The notes under the pieces were generated by a model. It saw only the letters and a list, made by a program, of their open reading frames with translations. It did not search any database and was not told the origin of the DNA. Below are positions 1 through 12,774 of a DNA stretch of 64,000 bases, piece after piece. Source of the stretch: Mucidula mucida (lineage: Eukaryota > Basidiomycota > Agaricomycetes > Agaricales > Physalacriaceae). Both the position numbers and the translations under genes were made by a program. Location: the NCBI GenBank assembly GCA_015501055.1, contig JADNYV010000018.1:186001-250000 (forward strand), given 5' to 3'. Each line of letters begins with the position of its first letter. Position 1 is the first letter of the stretch.

Positions 1-1827
1 GAGGTCCAAGAGGCTGCAGGTGCATATGAAGAGGTACAGTTGCTGTTGAAGATATCATACACCAAGTTAACTGCGCTGCTGCGTGGTGCCTAAAAAGAAA
101 TTTCTTTGACTTACCGGAGGCGAAGGAAAAATCCTCCAGTTGTGTGAATCGGAATTACGCAGAGGCAGTGCTCGTTTAGCTCCGCCGAGCTCATTAATCT
201 GAGTGAACTGTGGGTTGGTACCGGGTGGAGACAATGCGTCTGGACCAGCGGTGGCCCAGCCTCCTATACTCGTCATACCATCCCTGGACAAGAAATGTCG
301 ACTTGAACACAAGTTGAAAGAGCAACCTGTTTGCCGCATGCGCGATCAGCTTTTTGTGATGCGGTGGACGGTGAAATGAGAAATAACATCGATTACCTAG
401 GACGTAGTGTTCTGAGTAGTAACTAGACGACGATGTAAACTTGATATACCGTACTTGGCCGCACCTAAAGAAAAGTTATTCCCACCTATTCATACACGTT
501 TCAATACCGGAAATAAAACTTCCGTCGTCGAAGATCAACAAAGAGTACACGGCTGCAGTGAGTACTGAAGTATAGGGGCATCCGGATATTTGGCTTCTCC
601 ATCTTGATAACTCTTCAGTGAAAGGAAGCTGGTTTTGGCATGTATTCTGAAGAGTTTACTCCCGACGTGGAGATGAGTTCGATATAAGCATAGACGAGCA
701 CAGCGATTTTGATCCTGGCGCGCATGTTCCATCTGATAATATAGTCTGACCGCGCCATGACTCGATGGTGAGTTCTAAGAAGCCACAGCACTAGTTGGCA
801 TCTGCCACAGGTTGCCATGCGGTACAGAAACATGGCTTCACACAGGAAGTCCAGTTGTGAGTACTGTAAGCATGTCATGGCAGGCAGCGCGCGTTCACGA
901 GTCCTCTGCGTACGTTTGATCTGTACTTAACGAGTGTCAAAACGCATGCCAGCCCTGGATGGAGGTCGACGGTGTACCGTGCACGCAAGGTCGGAATCTG
1001 TCGGAATGATCGTCCCGATGGTCGACAAGCAGTGGACAGGCATGTTTACAGAGTCGTACGAGATGTTCCAGAGCATGTGTAGATGCAAATGTAGCGGTCG
1101 AAGTGGTTCAGCATCCTCCATAGGACGACGAATAATGATGAGCTCGAGGAAACACTGAGTTGAAAAGCTGGCCCGTGCCGAGATCAGGCATGCCGTTTAC
1201 TGTTGCATCATTCGGCCCCACGTGCTGTATCTTCCTCGGCCCTGACATTTCTGTGACTTGACATCCACGACTGCATATGTCAATTTCGTGCATAGAGCGC
1301 TCTGAAGTCCCGGTGTGCTCTGCGACGCGTTAACGCTTGCCTATATGACTCTATCAGGTCAGTCTAAACCGTCCTTTCCCCGCAGGGCTGCAAATGGACC
1401 GCGTTTTCACCGCGTTCCAAGTAATTCAATTTACCGAACTTGGATCTGTTAGCTCTAGCTGCTGTCCACTGGACGAACCTCCGTATGCCTGCACTGAAAC
1501 AGGAAATTGATGGACCCGGGAAGGCAGTCGAATCGCGACTCGCGCCAGTTTCAACCGGTCTCCGTTAACGTGATCCGAGGCTGCGATTGGACGACACACC
1601 CAGTGCGGTATGTGTGGGATGTCCATCACGTTGATCAATCCAACTGATGCAAGTGACACAGATACAAACATGCTCGAAATGGTGAGAACTTGTTACCTTG
1701 CTGTTACTCCCGACGTCTGGACTGTACCACGACCTCTGGCGCTCCCCCGCCAGCTTTTTCCCCTCCGCGCCGGTCTATATCCGTGCCACGCTGTCTACTC
1801 TGGGTATTACTTTTCGGGGAGGTGGTC
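1..1827. other. Left flank with no supported gene
   Basis: About 1.8 kb in which I see no convincing coding sequence. The open frames on both strands are under about 100 codons, have no recognisable domain, and are not joined by good splice sites into anything longer. The part next to 1828 probably holds the promoter and 5' leader of the coiled-coil gene that follows. The far left may hold the end of a gene outside the window, but no exon there can be supported. Confidence 0.4.
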
Positions 1828-4800
1828 ATGGCACCACTCTCATCATTCATATCTCTACCTCGCCGTAACAAAACGAAGAGCGCCAAATATCCATACGATA
1901 TCCGCAAGCTGAATACGCCTACATCCCCGACGCATCCCTACGCTTCCCCGGAGATATACGACGTTAGCCATGGGCAGCGACCATCAGTGGACTCAGCAGC
2001 GTTGGAGGGTGTGCAGCTTATAGCACGGCCCCGCTCCCCTTCCGTGCAGATGAAATTAGAAGTGGACTTGACGCAGGAATCGACGAACTGGTTTCCAGAA
2101 CATCTGTTTCCTGCGGATGGTGCCGCGGGTGTAGAGAAGAGTAGACCTGAAAGAGAGTCGGCGCGAAACCAAAAGCAGGGGAAGCTACCTCCTTCCGACG
2201 AGGAGTCAAGCTTCTATGACTACTACGATGATGAGGCGTCGTTGACCTCAGACGACATCGCCAATCTGGAGGCACTGGATGTACGTCGTTTGAAATCCTC
2301 TCAGACCTTGTAGTCACGACTTCATCAGGCGTCCAGTTTTCTCAATGTGAATTCTCACGAGGTGCAGCGTCCGCCACCTGTATGTCCTGTCATCTCCAAG
2401 ATGTTGCAGCAATTAATCATCATATAGCTGTTTCCATCAATGTCATGCAAGAAGACGGTTCCCGCCCCCATCAAGATTCCCAACGCTGCTTTTCGCGGTG
2501 CAAAAGTGCAGCTTATCCATTCTTCGGCTGGATCTCAAGGCAAAACGCGTCCTAGTTCACAGGTATCCATAGACGAATCGTCTGCGGTGTCTGGTTCCAC
2601 ATTGGCGAGGGCTTTGATGGCGAACTCATTTGTTCTGTCAAGCGATCATGCATCTCGTCATCGCAGTGGAACATCTAGCATTGTTCAGATGGATTCCGCC
2701 ACCCTTCCTTACGGGGACCATCCGATTCTCAATTTGCCAATGATTTGGGACAGGACATTGAGTTGGAACCCAGCAGGTTCGCCAAAAGCTCCGGGCCCAG
2801 TGCCACCAATTCCTCCCAACGCAGAACAGGTCTATTCGCCGCCCTTACACTTCCGTCGCGAGGACACACCCAAACCATCCGAAAGGACTGGGAGCGTAAA
2901 ACGTCGGTCAAGAGAATCAGATTCCTTGGCATATGCCAATTCCCTGGATGCATCAAAGGCGAACGATAGCGCCTCCGAGTGTCTTCAGTGCATTGCCGAG
3001 ACCTCCCCCAGGATTGAAGTACATCGTACCAACGACTCCACCTCCGTTGACGCTACGGTGCGGATTACAACGCCAAGGCCGGAGTCCGATGGTGCTTCGT
3101 CTATGCCTCAAGCGATCACACCATCAACGGCGACATCATCTACGTCCGAAAGAGATATTGGTGGCGTTCTCGATTATTATGAGCTTCCCATCTCTCCGGA
3201 ACCTGGAAGTACCGATAACGGTTTCAAGTTACCGTTTTCACCCATATCGGAGGAATCTACCTCTCAACTTACCCCTCCTGCGCTTTGTGTCGAAGACTCG
3301 CAGCGGAATTCGCGATGCCCGAGCATGATCGTGAGCTCTTCCGCGTCATCAGGCATCGGTAAGTCTACCGCATCAGAAACTTGATAGATGTTTACAACGA
3401 TTGATAGGTCGCATTGAATGGTTAACAAGGCGGGAGTCCATAGGCTCGGCTCCATCTCCGGCAGACGATAAAGCGAGCAGGCTATCTTCATTGCTCCCTA
3501 TCGGTGGTCGTCCACGCTCTGCTCAGGCAAAGTGTGATCCTATCTCTAATCACTTTCTTACATTTATTTGACAGTTTTCGGATGCATCAACTGCGAGTCT
3601 GTACTCTACCTCAAGCGCTACACCTTCCCCCGGCGGACCGCTTTATGCGCCACCTCCCCGAAGTATATTCAATCGAGAACGTTCTGGCAGTGCGCCCAGC
3701 CCTATCAGAGTCATTCGGGATTCGAGTGATCTTCAGGCTTACAACATCATGGTCAACCCTCTTTCCAGTCCATCCAGTAGCTCTAACAGTGGGGATGGAA
3801 GTGACTATGGCCAACAGACCTTTCCCCAGACTCCCGATCTGTTCAGCCCCACTTACAGCAATGAGTTGGGACACGATAGCCCCACCGCAGACGATGTCCC
3901 GCAAACACCTAGTTCTGCATTCGCCTTCCAATATCGAAACAGTGGAATGCCCAGTATAACGCAACAGGTGCTATTGACAAGGGCAGCGAGCGGCGCTAGA
4001 CATTCTCGAATGGGAAGTATAACGCGTACGCGTTCAGTTGCCACCGCTCCGACCGGCAGTCTGCACGCTCTTACTCCTGAGAATGATTCTCAGGAATCCT
4101 TTAAGCGTTCGATGCACAATGCCAGTCCTTTACCATTAGTCAAAGACGAGAGAGAAACGCGGGAGGGTTCACTCACCTCTCATCCAGACGCCAGTAACTC
4201 TTCACTTCGGTCACAGCATACGCTTGGAGGTCCTTCCTCCTCTGGACGAATGCTAGATGTTACACTGTCTCGTCCGAGTACACCCTCGGAGGAGAAAGAA
4301 CTTCCCAATCTACCTATCTCATCGGCTGGGTCGGTGGATGCGGGAATGTCAGCAGGTCTTCCTACTGCTCACGTCCCATCTGACGAGAATCATTCCTCAC
4401 GCCAACCACGCACACCGCTCAGTCCTACTATTACCGTTGCGCATTCTGATGTGCCTCTGGTTGTGCCGCCACCGCCCCCGTTACCTCCGCCGCTACCCCC
4501 ATCCTCTTCTACGTTGTCTACTGCCGTCCAGTCGCAGCCAGCGACTCGCGTGGTGACGATTCCGCATCCACCACCCGTCATTCCGCCACCTCTTCCGCTC
4601 CAGGAACCTGCGCGTCGTTATCCCACCGATCCTATTGGTCATGACCGAGGGAGCAACTATAGTATTAGCTTGGGCTCGCCTCCGCCTTATTACACAGTCG
4701 TGTACGAACAACCCAACTCTGGCACACCTAGTACCGGAAGTTCCGGCCAGGAGCCTGACCCTCGTTTCGCACCACGCCAATCCATGAGCAGTACGTTCAC

Positions 4801-6192
4801 AGTGGATTCACCGTCTACTGCAACGGCGCGTCGAAGGACTACAAGGGCTCCCATTGGGCCCCGTGGACCATCTCATCATCATCGCGAGCGCTCATCTATA
4901 TCGTCGGTGTCGGTGCCAAGCTCGTCACGACGAACGTTCTCTGCGGCTCTTCCTTCTCCACGGTTTGTCACGCCTGCTCCAAGATGGAGAGGTTACACCC
5001 TCGACGCTGCTAAATGGACCTTCACCTCCTCTCAATTACAAGCCATCGTGTCTCATGCCATCAGGCAGTCTTCTGAGTCTTCCTCGATCCGTCTTCTTCG
5101 ACAGGAAACTGCTGATGTCGAAGTGCCAATGGAGATCGACCGTCTGGAGAAGAGAAGAACTGACGTGAAAACAAGATACAAGCTGTTGGCCCGCAAAAGG
5201 GCGGAACTTTTAAATTCCTTGTCAGTCGCTCTGTCGGACAATGCCATTTTGGCTCTGCGTTTCGTTGACGATCTCAAAGAAGTCTCTGGGTCAATGGACA
5301 AACTAGCCGAAGAACTTCATAGCATCGACGAACAGGTTTCCCAATTGAACACGCTAGTGCAGGTTCATTCCGCTAGCGCCTTGGCGATGGCGCTCCGAAA
5401 ATTGAATGCGAGCTTCTTGAAGGAGTTTGCCAACTCTCGCGTCCTCCGCGAGCAGATCCACGATTTGGAGGCTGACCGGGACGAGGCTTGGAAACACGCC
5501 GAGGACGCGGCCAGCGACCTAGATAACCTTCGAAAGCAAATCGCACGCCCGAGTTCTCCAGAAGACCCTAACCGACGTTCAAGTTATATTTCGGCAGTCA
5601 GGAAATCAAGTATCAGGGCCTCAAAGGCCGGGTTGAGGTCTTCGCGCTCCTCGATTATCAGTAATCACAGGCTCAGCTCATCTACTTTCTCTGGGGCAAA
5701 GTCCGCGTTCTCCATCGACGACATTCCTCCGGTTCCGCGCATTCCACGGAGACCGAAGGATATCAATACCGACCTCCCAACAAGAAGTTCCATGGTATAA
5801 TCTTTCGCATGCTGTTTCTATTCAGTGACTTACAGTTCCTTCAGGGCCTGTCCACTGACGGTTTCACACCGACGTCAGAAACGAGAGCGATGGTCCGAGC
5901 CCATGAAGAACTCTGCGAAATGCTAGGCATTACGATGAATGATACGCGTCCTCGACGGCGCCCGCGTTCTTTAACTATGCCTCCTCGTGAAGACGAAGAG
6001 ACGGCTCCTATGTCTGTGGAACGTCGCTCGAGTAGCGATCGTCCGAACTCGTTACCCGCTGGCTCAAGACTGTCTGAAGCCTACAATGCGATGATAGTCG
6101 ACGTTCGTAGTTTTGATTCTCTGTGTTAAAGTTTCTAACCGAGTTTTTAGCGTCAAGCGATTTTGACAACTTTGGAAATGCTCTCGGATTGA
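1828..6192 (+). CDS. Large Ser/Pro-rich coiled-coil protein, function unknown
   Basis: Start chosen at ATG 1828 (MAPLSSFISLPRR). Likely exons: 1828-2280, a 33-nt micro-exon 2329-2361, 2428 to about 3360, about 3409-3530, 3575 to about 5796, about 5837-6093, and a last short exon ending in LTTLEMLSD and TGA 6190-6192. The product is roughly 1,350 residues. It is mostly low-complexity Ser/Pro/Thr sequence with acidic patches such as SDEESSFYDYYDDEAS and a polyproline stretch near 4460-4600 (PPPPPLPPPLPP), as in SH3/WW/profilin ligands. The segment coded by about 5080-5560 is rich in heptad-like Leu, Glu and Arg and should form a coiled coil. No catalytic domain was recognised. It lies tail-to-tail with Scc3, 218 bp apart. 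A cytoskeletal or scaffold role would be a guess. Confidence 0.75.
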
Positions 6193-6410
6193 TTGACACG
6201 ACTCTCCTCGCATAGTTGTCGTGCAACAACCGCATATATCTCGCCCTATTCCGCCACTCCTTTGGACTCCAAAGTCATTTAATGTTATTGACTCCTATCA
6301 TTATTACACAAAGTACCATACTATGTAATTGCATACATTCAACGACAAGCGAAAGCAATGAAAATAAGCAAATAAATCAGTAGAGGAATAATCACAATGT
6401 AGGTATGGGA

Positions 6411-9400
6411 CTAATGTCGCGCTCGTTTCCTGCGAACTTGCAGGTAACCAGCCTCTGGTGTTGGAGGTTCATCCAAAGACTGGGCACCGGATCTGGGATA
6501 CCGTTTGCTTCTTCCTCTTCAGGACGTCGACGCTTTCGAGGACTGCTTGGGGTCCTCCTTTAAGGATTCCTGGGGACCCACGCCGACATCTAGGTCAGGA
6601 TCATGGTTGGCTGGCGGCGCATCTGATGGGGGTTTACTCGGTGTCTTGTTTTTCGTTCTATAGGTGGCTTTCGGTTTTGGACGAGCTTTGGGTGTCGCCG
6701 GCTCATCACCACCTTCATCTTCTGTCTGGGCGGGTGTACGACGTGCTCTAGTCGCGGCTCGCCGTGGCCTTGGACGAGGAGGAACGGGAGCGGCTGGACC
6801 TTCCGCTTCACTTTCGTCGTGTGACATTTCCACCATGCGTTCCACCTCACTCTCGTCGTCAGTGGCAGCCTTCTCCCTTGCCCTTTCCTTTACCCTTCCC
6901 TTTTCGCGTGCGGGGAGCGGCAACTGCTAAATGGTGTGAGTATGAGAAAGTGACAACGCAGATACAGTTTTGTATTCACCTTTGTGCTCTTTGTCTTTCG
7001 ACATCAACTTTTTCTCGTATGCACGAAGAGGCTCCCAAACAACAGTAGTGGCTACTTCAACTTTGCCTTGAGCTAGAACTTGGTCCATGTGGGCTTTACT
7101 AGAAGCATGTTAGGTCTTTCCTAAGTATGAAATAATACAACGGCGAACATTTTCAACGCTTCCCGGTCCTGGATAACAGCAAGCATCTGTGCGAGTGGGC
7201 GGAAACATGCAAGAGTGCGCTTGAGTGCATTCTTGTTGTTATTCGCGTTGTACGAGGCCAGGCGCTTGCCCAGCCAGCTTAACAACGTCGAATGAATTTG
7301 AACGACAAACTTGATGTCCAAACGTCGAATGACGGTTAATTGTGCACCCCGAATAATGAAGCACGTCGCAAGTTGCTTTGCCAGGTGAGTGCGTTCTCTT
7401 CGTCATCAACAACACCGTCAATTATCAACGAGAATGCCTTAAGAATGACTGTGAGACAACACGGATTTCTAGCAGGAATTCACTGACCTCTTGTAATGCT
7501 TGTGTCGCAACCAGAACAACAACTTCGCCCTCTTCCTTCATTATGCTTTCTTCGCGCAGGACGTCAATGATAACTTTGGCGCAAGTGTCAAAAGCAGATC
7601 CAAGACGACCATAATGCGCAAGAATGACGGCTCCGTGCCGTACTTGCAAGGCCCCAGCGCGAATAGCCCTCAAGAACGTCGTGATGACATCAATGAATGC
7701 GTACTCCTGTTCTAGCTGCACACGAGAATCCTCCTTGACTTGGACTTACGAAGTAATGTGAACACACGAATACTTGCGAGAAAAGAACCATACCTTTCTT
7801 ATCGCGCTTCTTGGCTTTGGCAGGTTTCCTCGCCTTCTTTGTTTTAGGAGCTTCAGAATCACTGTCATCAGCGCTAGTGGCGTTCTCCTTGTCCTCATCA
7901 TCGCTGTCGCCTATCAGCTCCGTGTATCTCTCAATCTCGGCCTGAATGTATCCAGCACATCGATATTGTGTTTCATCGTCCATGGAAAGCGCGACAGCGG
8001 CCGTGGGTAGTGGAGTGCCATCCGCTGCCGTTGTCTGATTTGCAGAGAAGAGCACATGAAGGTCCAACAAGTTCTTGAACGCCTAGAGAATAGTGAGCCG
8101 CGCACTACATCGATAGATTGAGGATTTCATACCGATCTCTTCACCCCTTCGACGGTGTTGGACTGCGTCCCAACAGCAAATTCGATCAATTTCTCGAGTA
8201 GGGTGGATCTTTGAGCCTCTAAAATTTCTCGATACTGAGTATCTTCCTCTGAGACTGACGCCAGCCCTCTGCTCTTCCAAATGATATGCAACGTCAGCAA
8301 GTGTAGCACCTGCTCAATCATCTGAGACACTGATCAGCACGACTTAGAGAAAAAAAAGCACTGTGAACCCACCACTTCCTCATCTTGATAGCCCAGTCGA
8401 CCACGTTCAGCAATAGCAGTGACAAGCTCCCAAGCACTACTTTGCTTACCGCCCTCATTTTCTTCCATCCAAGCCGTGATATCCCGAGTCCCTGCCAGAA
8501 TTCTGATCCTAGTACACGTTGAGGATAGCGCCAAAACCTCATCTTCCGAGAATGTCGAAATCTCTATCTCATCACGTTCCGCCAACGCGTCACGGAGAGC
8601 GGATGAAAGTTCGTCTTCAAGTTCCAAGATCTTGGGGCTATTGCTGTTAGATAAAGAGGTCGCAGATAGTAGGTAGATGATCGTCGACATAGATAGGGCT
8701 AATATGGAAGGAGATGAATGTGTCAGGAATTGCTTTAGGACGTCATCCCAAAGCGCTGTGTAATCCTGAATACTGTTGAGTTACTACATCGTTCAACACT
8801 GGGCAATCGCACGTACGCTTATGGCCCTCATCTCAAGGTACAAATCGAGGTTCATAAATGTCGGTAGAATCAGGACATCCTTAATTCGATTTTCGTCGGT
8901 TTGATATTTGACGAAGAGACGGGGTAAGCCCTTCATCAAAGCTCGCGTTATATCATTAGCGATGGCATCTTCCTCGCCCTATATCAATGTTAATCGTCAA
9001 CCATATATAGAATGCCTGAGCGACCAACCTTTTTGCCACCGACCGAATCCTTCTTGGTTTTGATGATGGATGAGACCAGCAGCTCCAAAAGAACAGCTTC
9101 TTCGACTTCCTCGAGACGCCACGACTCGTCTACGGAAACAGACTCGGTGTCCTCTTCCTCGTCTTCTACGGTGGTCGTACCCGCACTGCGTGATTTACCA
9201 TTTTGCCGTGCTTTCTTGGACCTCTTGCCTGGCGCCGCAGCTTGTGATTCTGCGGATGCAGAGTGGTCCAAAAGTAAGACATCGAGAATTCCGCTCCAGT
9301 CGCGTACAGGCTCAAGTTCGTCCCATAACGCCTCTGTAGCCAAAGCAGTGCGTCCGTCGCCGTGGGTTTTGCTTCGTTCGGCGGCAAGGGAGGCGATCTC

Positions 9401-11187
9401 AGTTTTCGCCTTAGCCTTCTTTTGCTCGTTATCCTGCTCTTCGTCGTCTTCCTCTCCTGCAGCCTCGTCTAAAGCATTGCCCCACTTGACCAGTAGCGAC
9501 GCGATACCTTTGATACCCATACGGTCTTTGTCCTCCTTGCTCTTGCCGCCCATCTCAACGTCACGTTCGTCGACCCATTCTTCCCAGACGCCACGAACGA
9601 ATCCGCCGACAGCCTTCCGCACTTTGGCTTCACTACAGAAGACAAGTGCTCCGAGACGTTCACGCTCCTCTTCGCCCAACATACCGGTCTTTTCGATTGC
9701 CTCGAGAACGTTGAGCACACCGACACGCACGTTAACGTCAACGTCAGCCTCTGCCATTTCAACGAGCCTGGGCTTGAAGCGCTCAGTGAAGTGATTCAGC
9801 GACGTTAAAAGGTGCTCCGAAACCGAAGAGGTGTACACGACTTGAAGCGCCTTGACGGCTGCGGTACGGACATGTGCGTCTGCGTCAGAGAGAACCCATC
9901 CGACGTAACGAAGATATGATGTGGACAGAAAATGGGAAGGGTGTTTCTTGAAGAATGTTCCCAGCGAATTGATACATTCTGTGCGGATTAGAGGGTCCAG
10001 GTCGCGATATCGATTAATGAAAACGCTGCCGAAAAGATGAATTATGTTTCGATAGACATGTGCACTACTCACCCGTCGATAAACGCTTTCAGGTATCCGT
10101 TGAGCTTGGAACTACGTTCCTTAACCTCCTTCGTCTTTGATTCAAGCTCTTTGTCCTTGGCCCCAGCGCCGCCCTTGGCCTTGCGCTTCTTCTCCCCCTC
10201 TCTCTGGCGGCCAAGAACCTCTGCCTCTTTCTCGACGTTCCGTGTAACATCACATAACGCAGCCTCTACATCGAGCGCCACGACCGTCGCGGTATGGCGG
10301 AAACTCCGAAGCGGGGCAGAACTCATTGTCAGCACCCACGCAGACAAGTTGGGTATAAAATCAGTGGTATACAGCAGGCCTAGATCGGCAGCTGAGGAGA
10401 TGACGCGGGACAGGAACTCTGATAAATGGTTGCGGAATTTCTTGAACATTGGGTTCTTGGACGTCAAGGGGTAAGTGGGCGTAGATTCGAGTTTAAGCGC
10501 GTCAACGAGGTCTTCGACGGCGCTTTCGATTCCATCTATATCGAGGGCCTTGTCGGCGTCAACAGAATCGTTGCAGCCACATGCCCGTAAAATGAGGTTG
10601 ATGAGTTCAGCTTGTGCGGCGCCTTCGTCTTGCTCAAGTGATTCCAGAAAATCCTCTGCAGTACCTTGCAGCGCAGCAGACGGGTTCATAATGGCATCTT
10701 TCAAGGCGGTGAGTTCTATTTACAAGAAGCAGGTAACCACGCACTGTAGAGAGGATTGTCAGTGTTGATCTTGGTATCTTTAGCGAGCTGCTCGGGATCA
10801 AAGACAGCAGCGTCCTGGAGCTTCCGTCCGCGAGGCTTACGCGTCGTGGCCTTTGGTGCCTTTGCAGTATCCTTCAATAGAAAGTCAGACGGTGAATCAC
10901 CGCCACACGTGGAAGAGACGCGCCTTTTTCGCAGGTTTCTTCAAAGATTTGCGTTTCGGAGCAGCATATTCCTCCTCATTATCTTCTCCCGAATGTTCCT
11001 CATCGTCGCCCTCGTCGTCTGTAGCCGCGCGCTTCCGTTTGCCCGTGGTCGCGACTAGTTGTGGTCAGGAGATACGTTTTGAGGGCAGAGGGAGGGGATG
11101 CGTACCGGTCTCTAGAGGCTGTGGCTTCTTCCTTTCACGCTGAGATCGACGAGGTCCAGTGGGCGTGCCATTTTGCGAGGAATCCAT
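6411..11187 (-). CDS. SCC3: Cohesin subunit Scc3/STAG
   Basis: HEAT-repeat subunit of cohesin that binds the kleisin and DNA and is needed for sister-chromatid cohesion in the nucleus. Start at ATG 11187 (MDSSQNGTPTGPRRSQRER), followed by a basic/acidic linker. The STAG region is coded by about 10715-10074 (motif RHTATVVALDVEAAL). The conserved SCD domain opens the next exon near 10025 (VFINRYRDLDPLIRTEC, then SYLRYVGWVLSDAD). HEAT-like exons follow down to about 7000, including WEPLRAYEKKL. The tail is Arg/Pro/Lys-rich and disordered. At least ten short introns; about 1,400 residues, normal for the family. One frame stops at TGA 6519-6521, but family-like sequence (SLDEPPTPEAGYLQVRRKR) runs on to TAG 6411-6413, so I place the true end there. 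Head-to-head with the HAD gene. Confidence 0.93.
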
Positions 11188-11343
11188 GATACGCGTCGCG
11201 ATGGTAGGTGACTGACCAATTTCCAAATGCAGGTGTCACATAACTCACATTGTGACGGCTGACTCGGTTGCGTTCCGGAAAAGGAAACCGTCGCTGCTGT
11301 TCTGTCGATCGATCGTGCCCTCTATCCCTTCCGTTTTGCAGCC
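11188..11343. promoter_or_regulatory. Divergent promoter region, Scc3 / HAD dehalogenase
   Basis: The 156 bp between the two start codons must carry both 5' leaders and core promoters. No clear TATA box is visible. Bidirectional use is inferred from geometry only. Confidence 0.45.
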
Positions 11344-12342
11344 ATGGTCAAAGCACTGATTTTCGACCTCGTGGGAACATGCGCTGATTGGTTCAGCTCG
11401 ATTACGCACGCGTTAGAGACGCATCTACCTCCTAGCCTTCTTATCAAAGACGAAATAAATGTGTACCTGCTTCCTCTACAGAGCGCGTTTCCAAATACCT
11501 ACTACGATGAAGCGGCTGGCTATGGATTGGCGGCTAGGCTTCTTCCAGGAGATTCACGCTCGCTTCATAGGTGGACTGGAGCAGGAGGACATTGATGTTA
11601 CCCACAAACGTGTCCTCGATCGCCTGTTATCCGACCGGAATATCGAGGAAGACGTTTGCAGCGAGCAACTCAGAAATGCACTGGTTCAAAGCTGGCATGT
11701 TCAACGAGGTGAGCCCCTTCCGTCAATTTCGACTCTAACTTAATAATTTCATTTCAGCTTGGCCCGACTCCATCGATGGTTTGGAGCGCTTGAAGACAAA
11801 ATTCTTCGTGTGCGCGATAATGAATGATGGTCCTCCACAGACTGACGTGCCACCAGTGTTGTTCTAGCTAACGGGACGACTAGACTACAATTAGACATAG
11901 TCCAGTCCTCTGGCTTGCCGTTCCATGCCTTGTTTTCTTCTCAACTCCTCGGACTCACCAAGGTAGCTAACATGCTGCTGTTTATAGTCTCTCTGATGTT
12001 TCCCCCGATAGCCGGATCCAAAGATATATCTCAAGTGTACTGAGCTGTTGAACTTGAAGCCAGAAGAGTGCCTGATGGTGGCAGCTCATGCCTATGATCT
12101 GCGCGCTGCAGCCACAATGTACGTCGTGCTAAATGATGCCCCGGTGTACACCAGTATCGACTTACCCATGTCAACCCATCAGTGGTATGAAGACGGCTTA
12201 TGTACAGAGAGCCACAGAGGACCCGAATGACGACATGAAGCAGATAAGGGAGGAGAATGATTATCTCTTCGATGCCGCATCTTCCCCCGCTGACGCCGCC
12301 AATCGCGGCCTATCGGAACTGGCGCGCGTCTTGGGGTGTTAA
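11344..12342 (+). CDS. HAD-superfamily (S)-2-haloacid dehalogenase-like hydrolase
   Basis: Start at ATG 11344. HAD motif I is at the N-terminus (ALIFDLVGTCADW, nucleophile Asp8). The second exon carries DWRLGFFQEIHARF, typical of the cap domain of haloacid dehalogenases type II. Motif II is in VVLANGTTRLQ, motif III is the Lys of TKPDPKIYLKC, and motif IV lies in LMVAAHAYDLRAA followed by GMKTAYVQR. Introns of about 50 bp fit in phase at about 11459-11510, 11709-11758, 11810-11859, 11961-12011 and 12120-12180. The protein is about 240-250 residues and appears intact; stop TAA 12340-12342. These enzymes hydrolyse C-halogen or related bonds through an aspartyl ester; the real substrate in fungi is usually unknown. 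Confidence 0.88.
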
Positions 12343-12774
12343 TTGGCACGGTGGCGTGGTTACGGTGCATGCGGTACTAGCTTGAATTCACAATCTTGCT
12401 CCTTGGGCCAGCGATGTCTCTACAGATACTCCTCGGACGTAGCTTGTGTCTAGACATCATCTCGACTTGGAAATCGAATCCAAGGCATCGCGAACACCTT
12501 CCAGCCTCCATCTCCCGTTGGTGTTATCATTTATATCCGAGGTTTGAGTATCCCGATAGAGCATTGACCTTCTACGCTGAGAACGGGAGCGATATCTGAC
12601 TAATCTCACACATATTCTAGTGTCAAGCAAACTTCTTTCGGTCATCGCTTTAATCCTGTTGTCGTGCCATGTCTGAACTAATCGCGATCCATTTCGACTC
12701 CGGTGGTTGTAGTCGAAGGGTATAAAGCCTATCTTCACCTACCTTTATTGTCTCGCACCACTCCCATTGTCAGA
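12343..12774. other. Intergenic region upstream of the GH128 gene
   Basis: This 430-bp stretch has no supported gene. It contains the 3' flank of the HAD gene and the promoter of the GH128 gene, with a TATA box at 12721. Confidence 0.5.
12721..12726 (+). promoter_or_regulatory. TATA box of the GH128 gene
   Basis: A perfect TATAAA lies 49 bp before the ATG at 12775. The leader would be short, about 20-25 nt, if transcription starts about 30 bp downstream. Confidence 0.6.

Noticed and set aside
1..1300. Short open frames on both strands at the left edge
   Set aside because: All are under about 90 codons, with no domain, no splice continuity and no agreement between neighbours.
6519..6521. Stop-codon readthrough in Scc3
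   Set aside because: TGA is followed by AGA rather than the CTA readthrough context, and frame breaks on both sides explain it better.
9012..9794. 260-codon plus-strand frame over the Scc3 exon
   Set aside because: Ser/Thr/Arg-rich shadow of the cohesin gene; the minus-strand frame carries the SCD domain.
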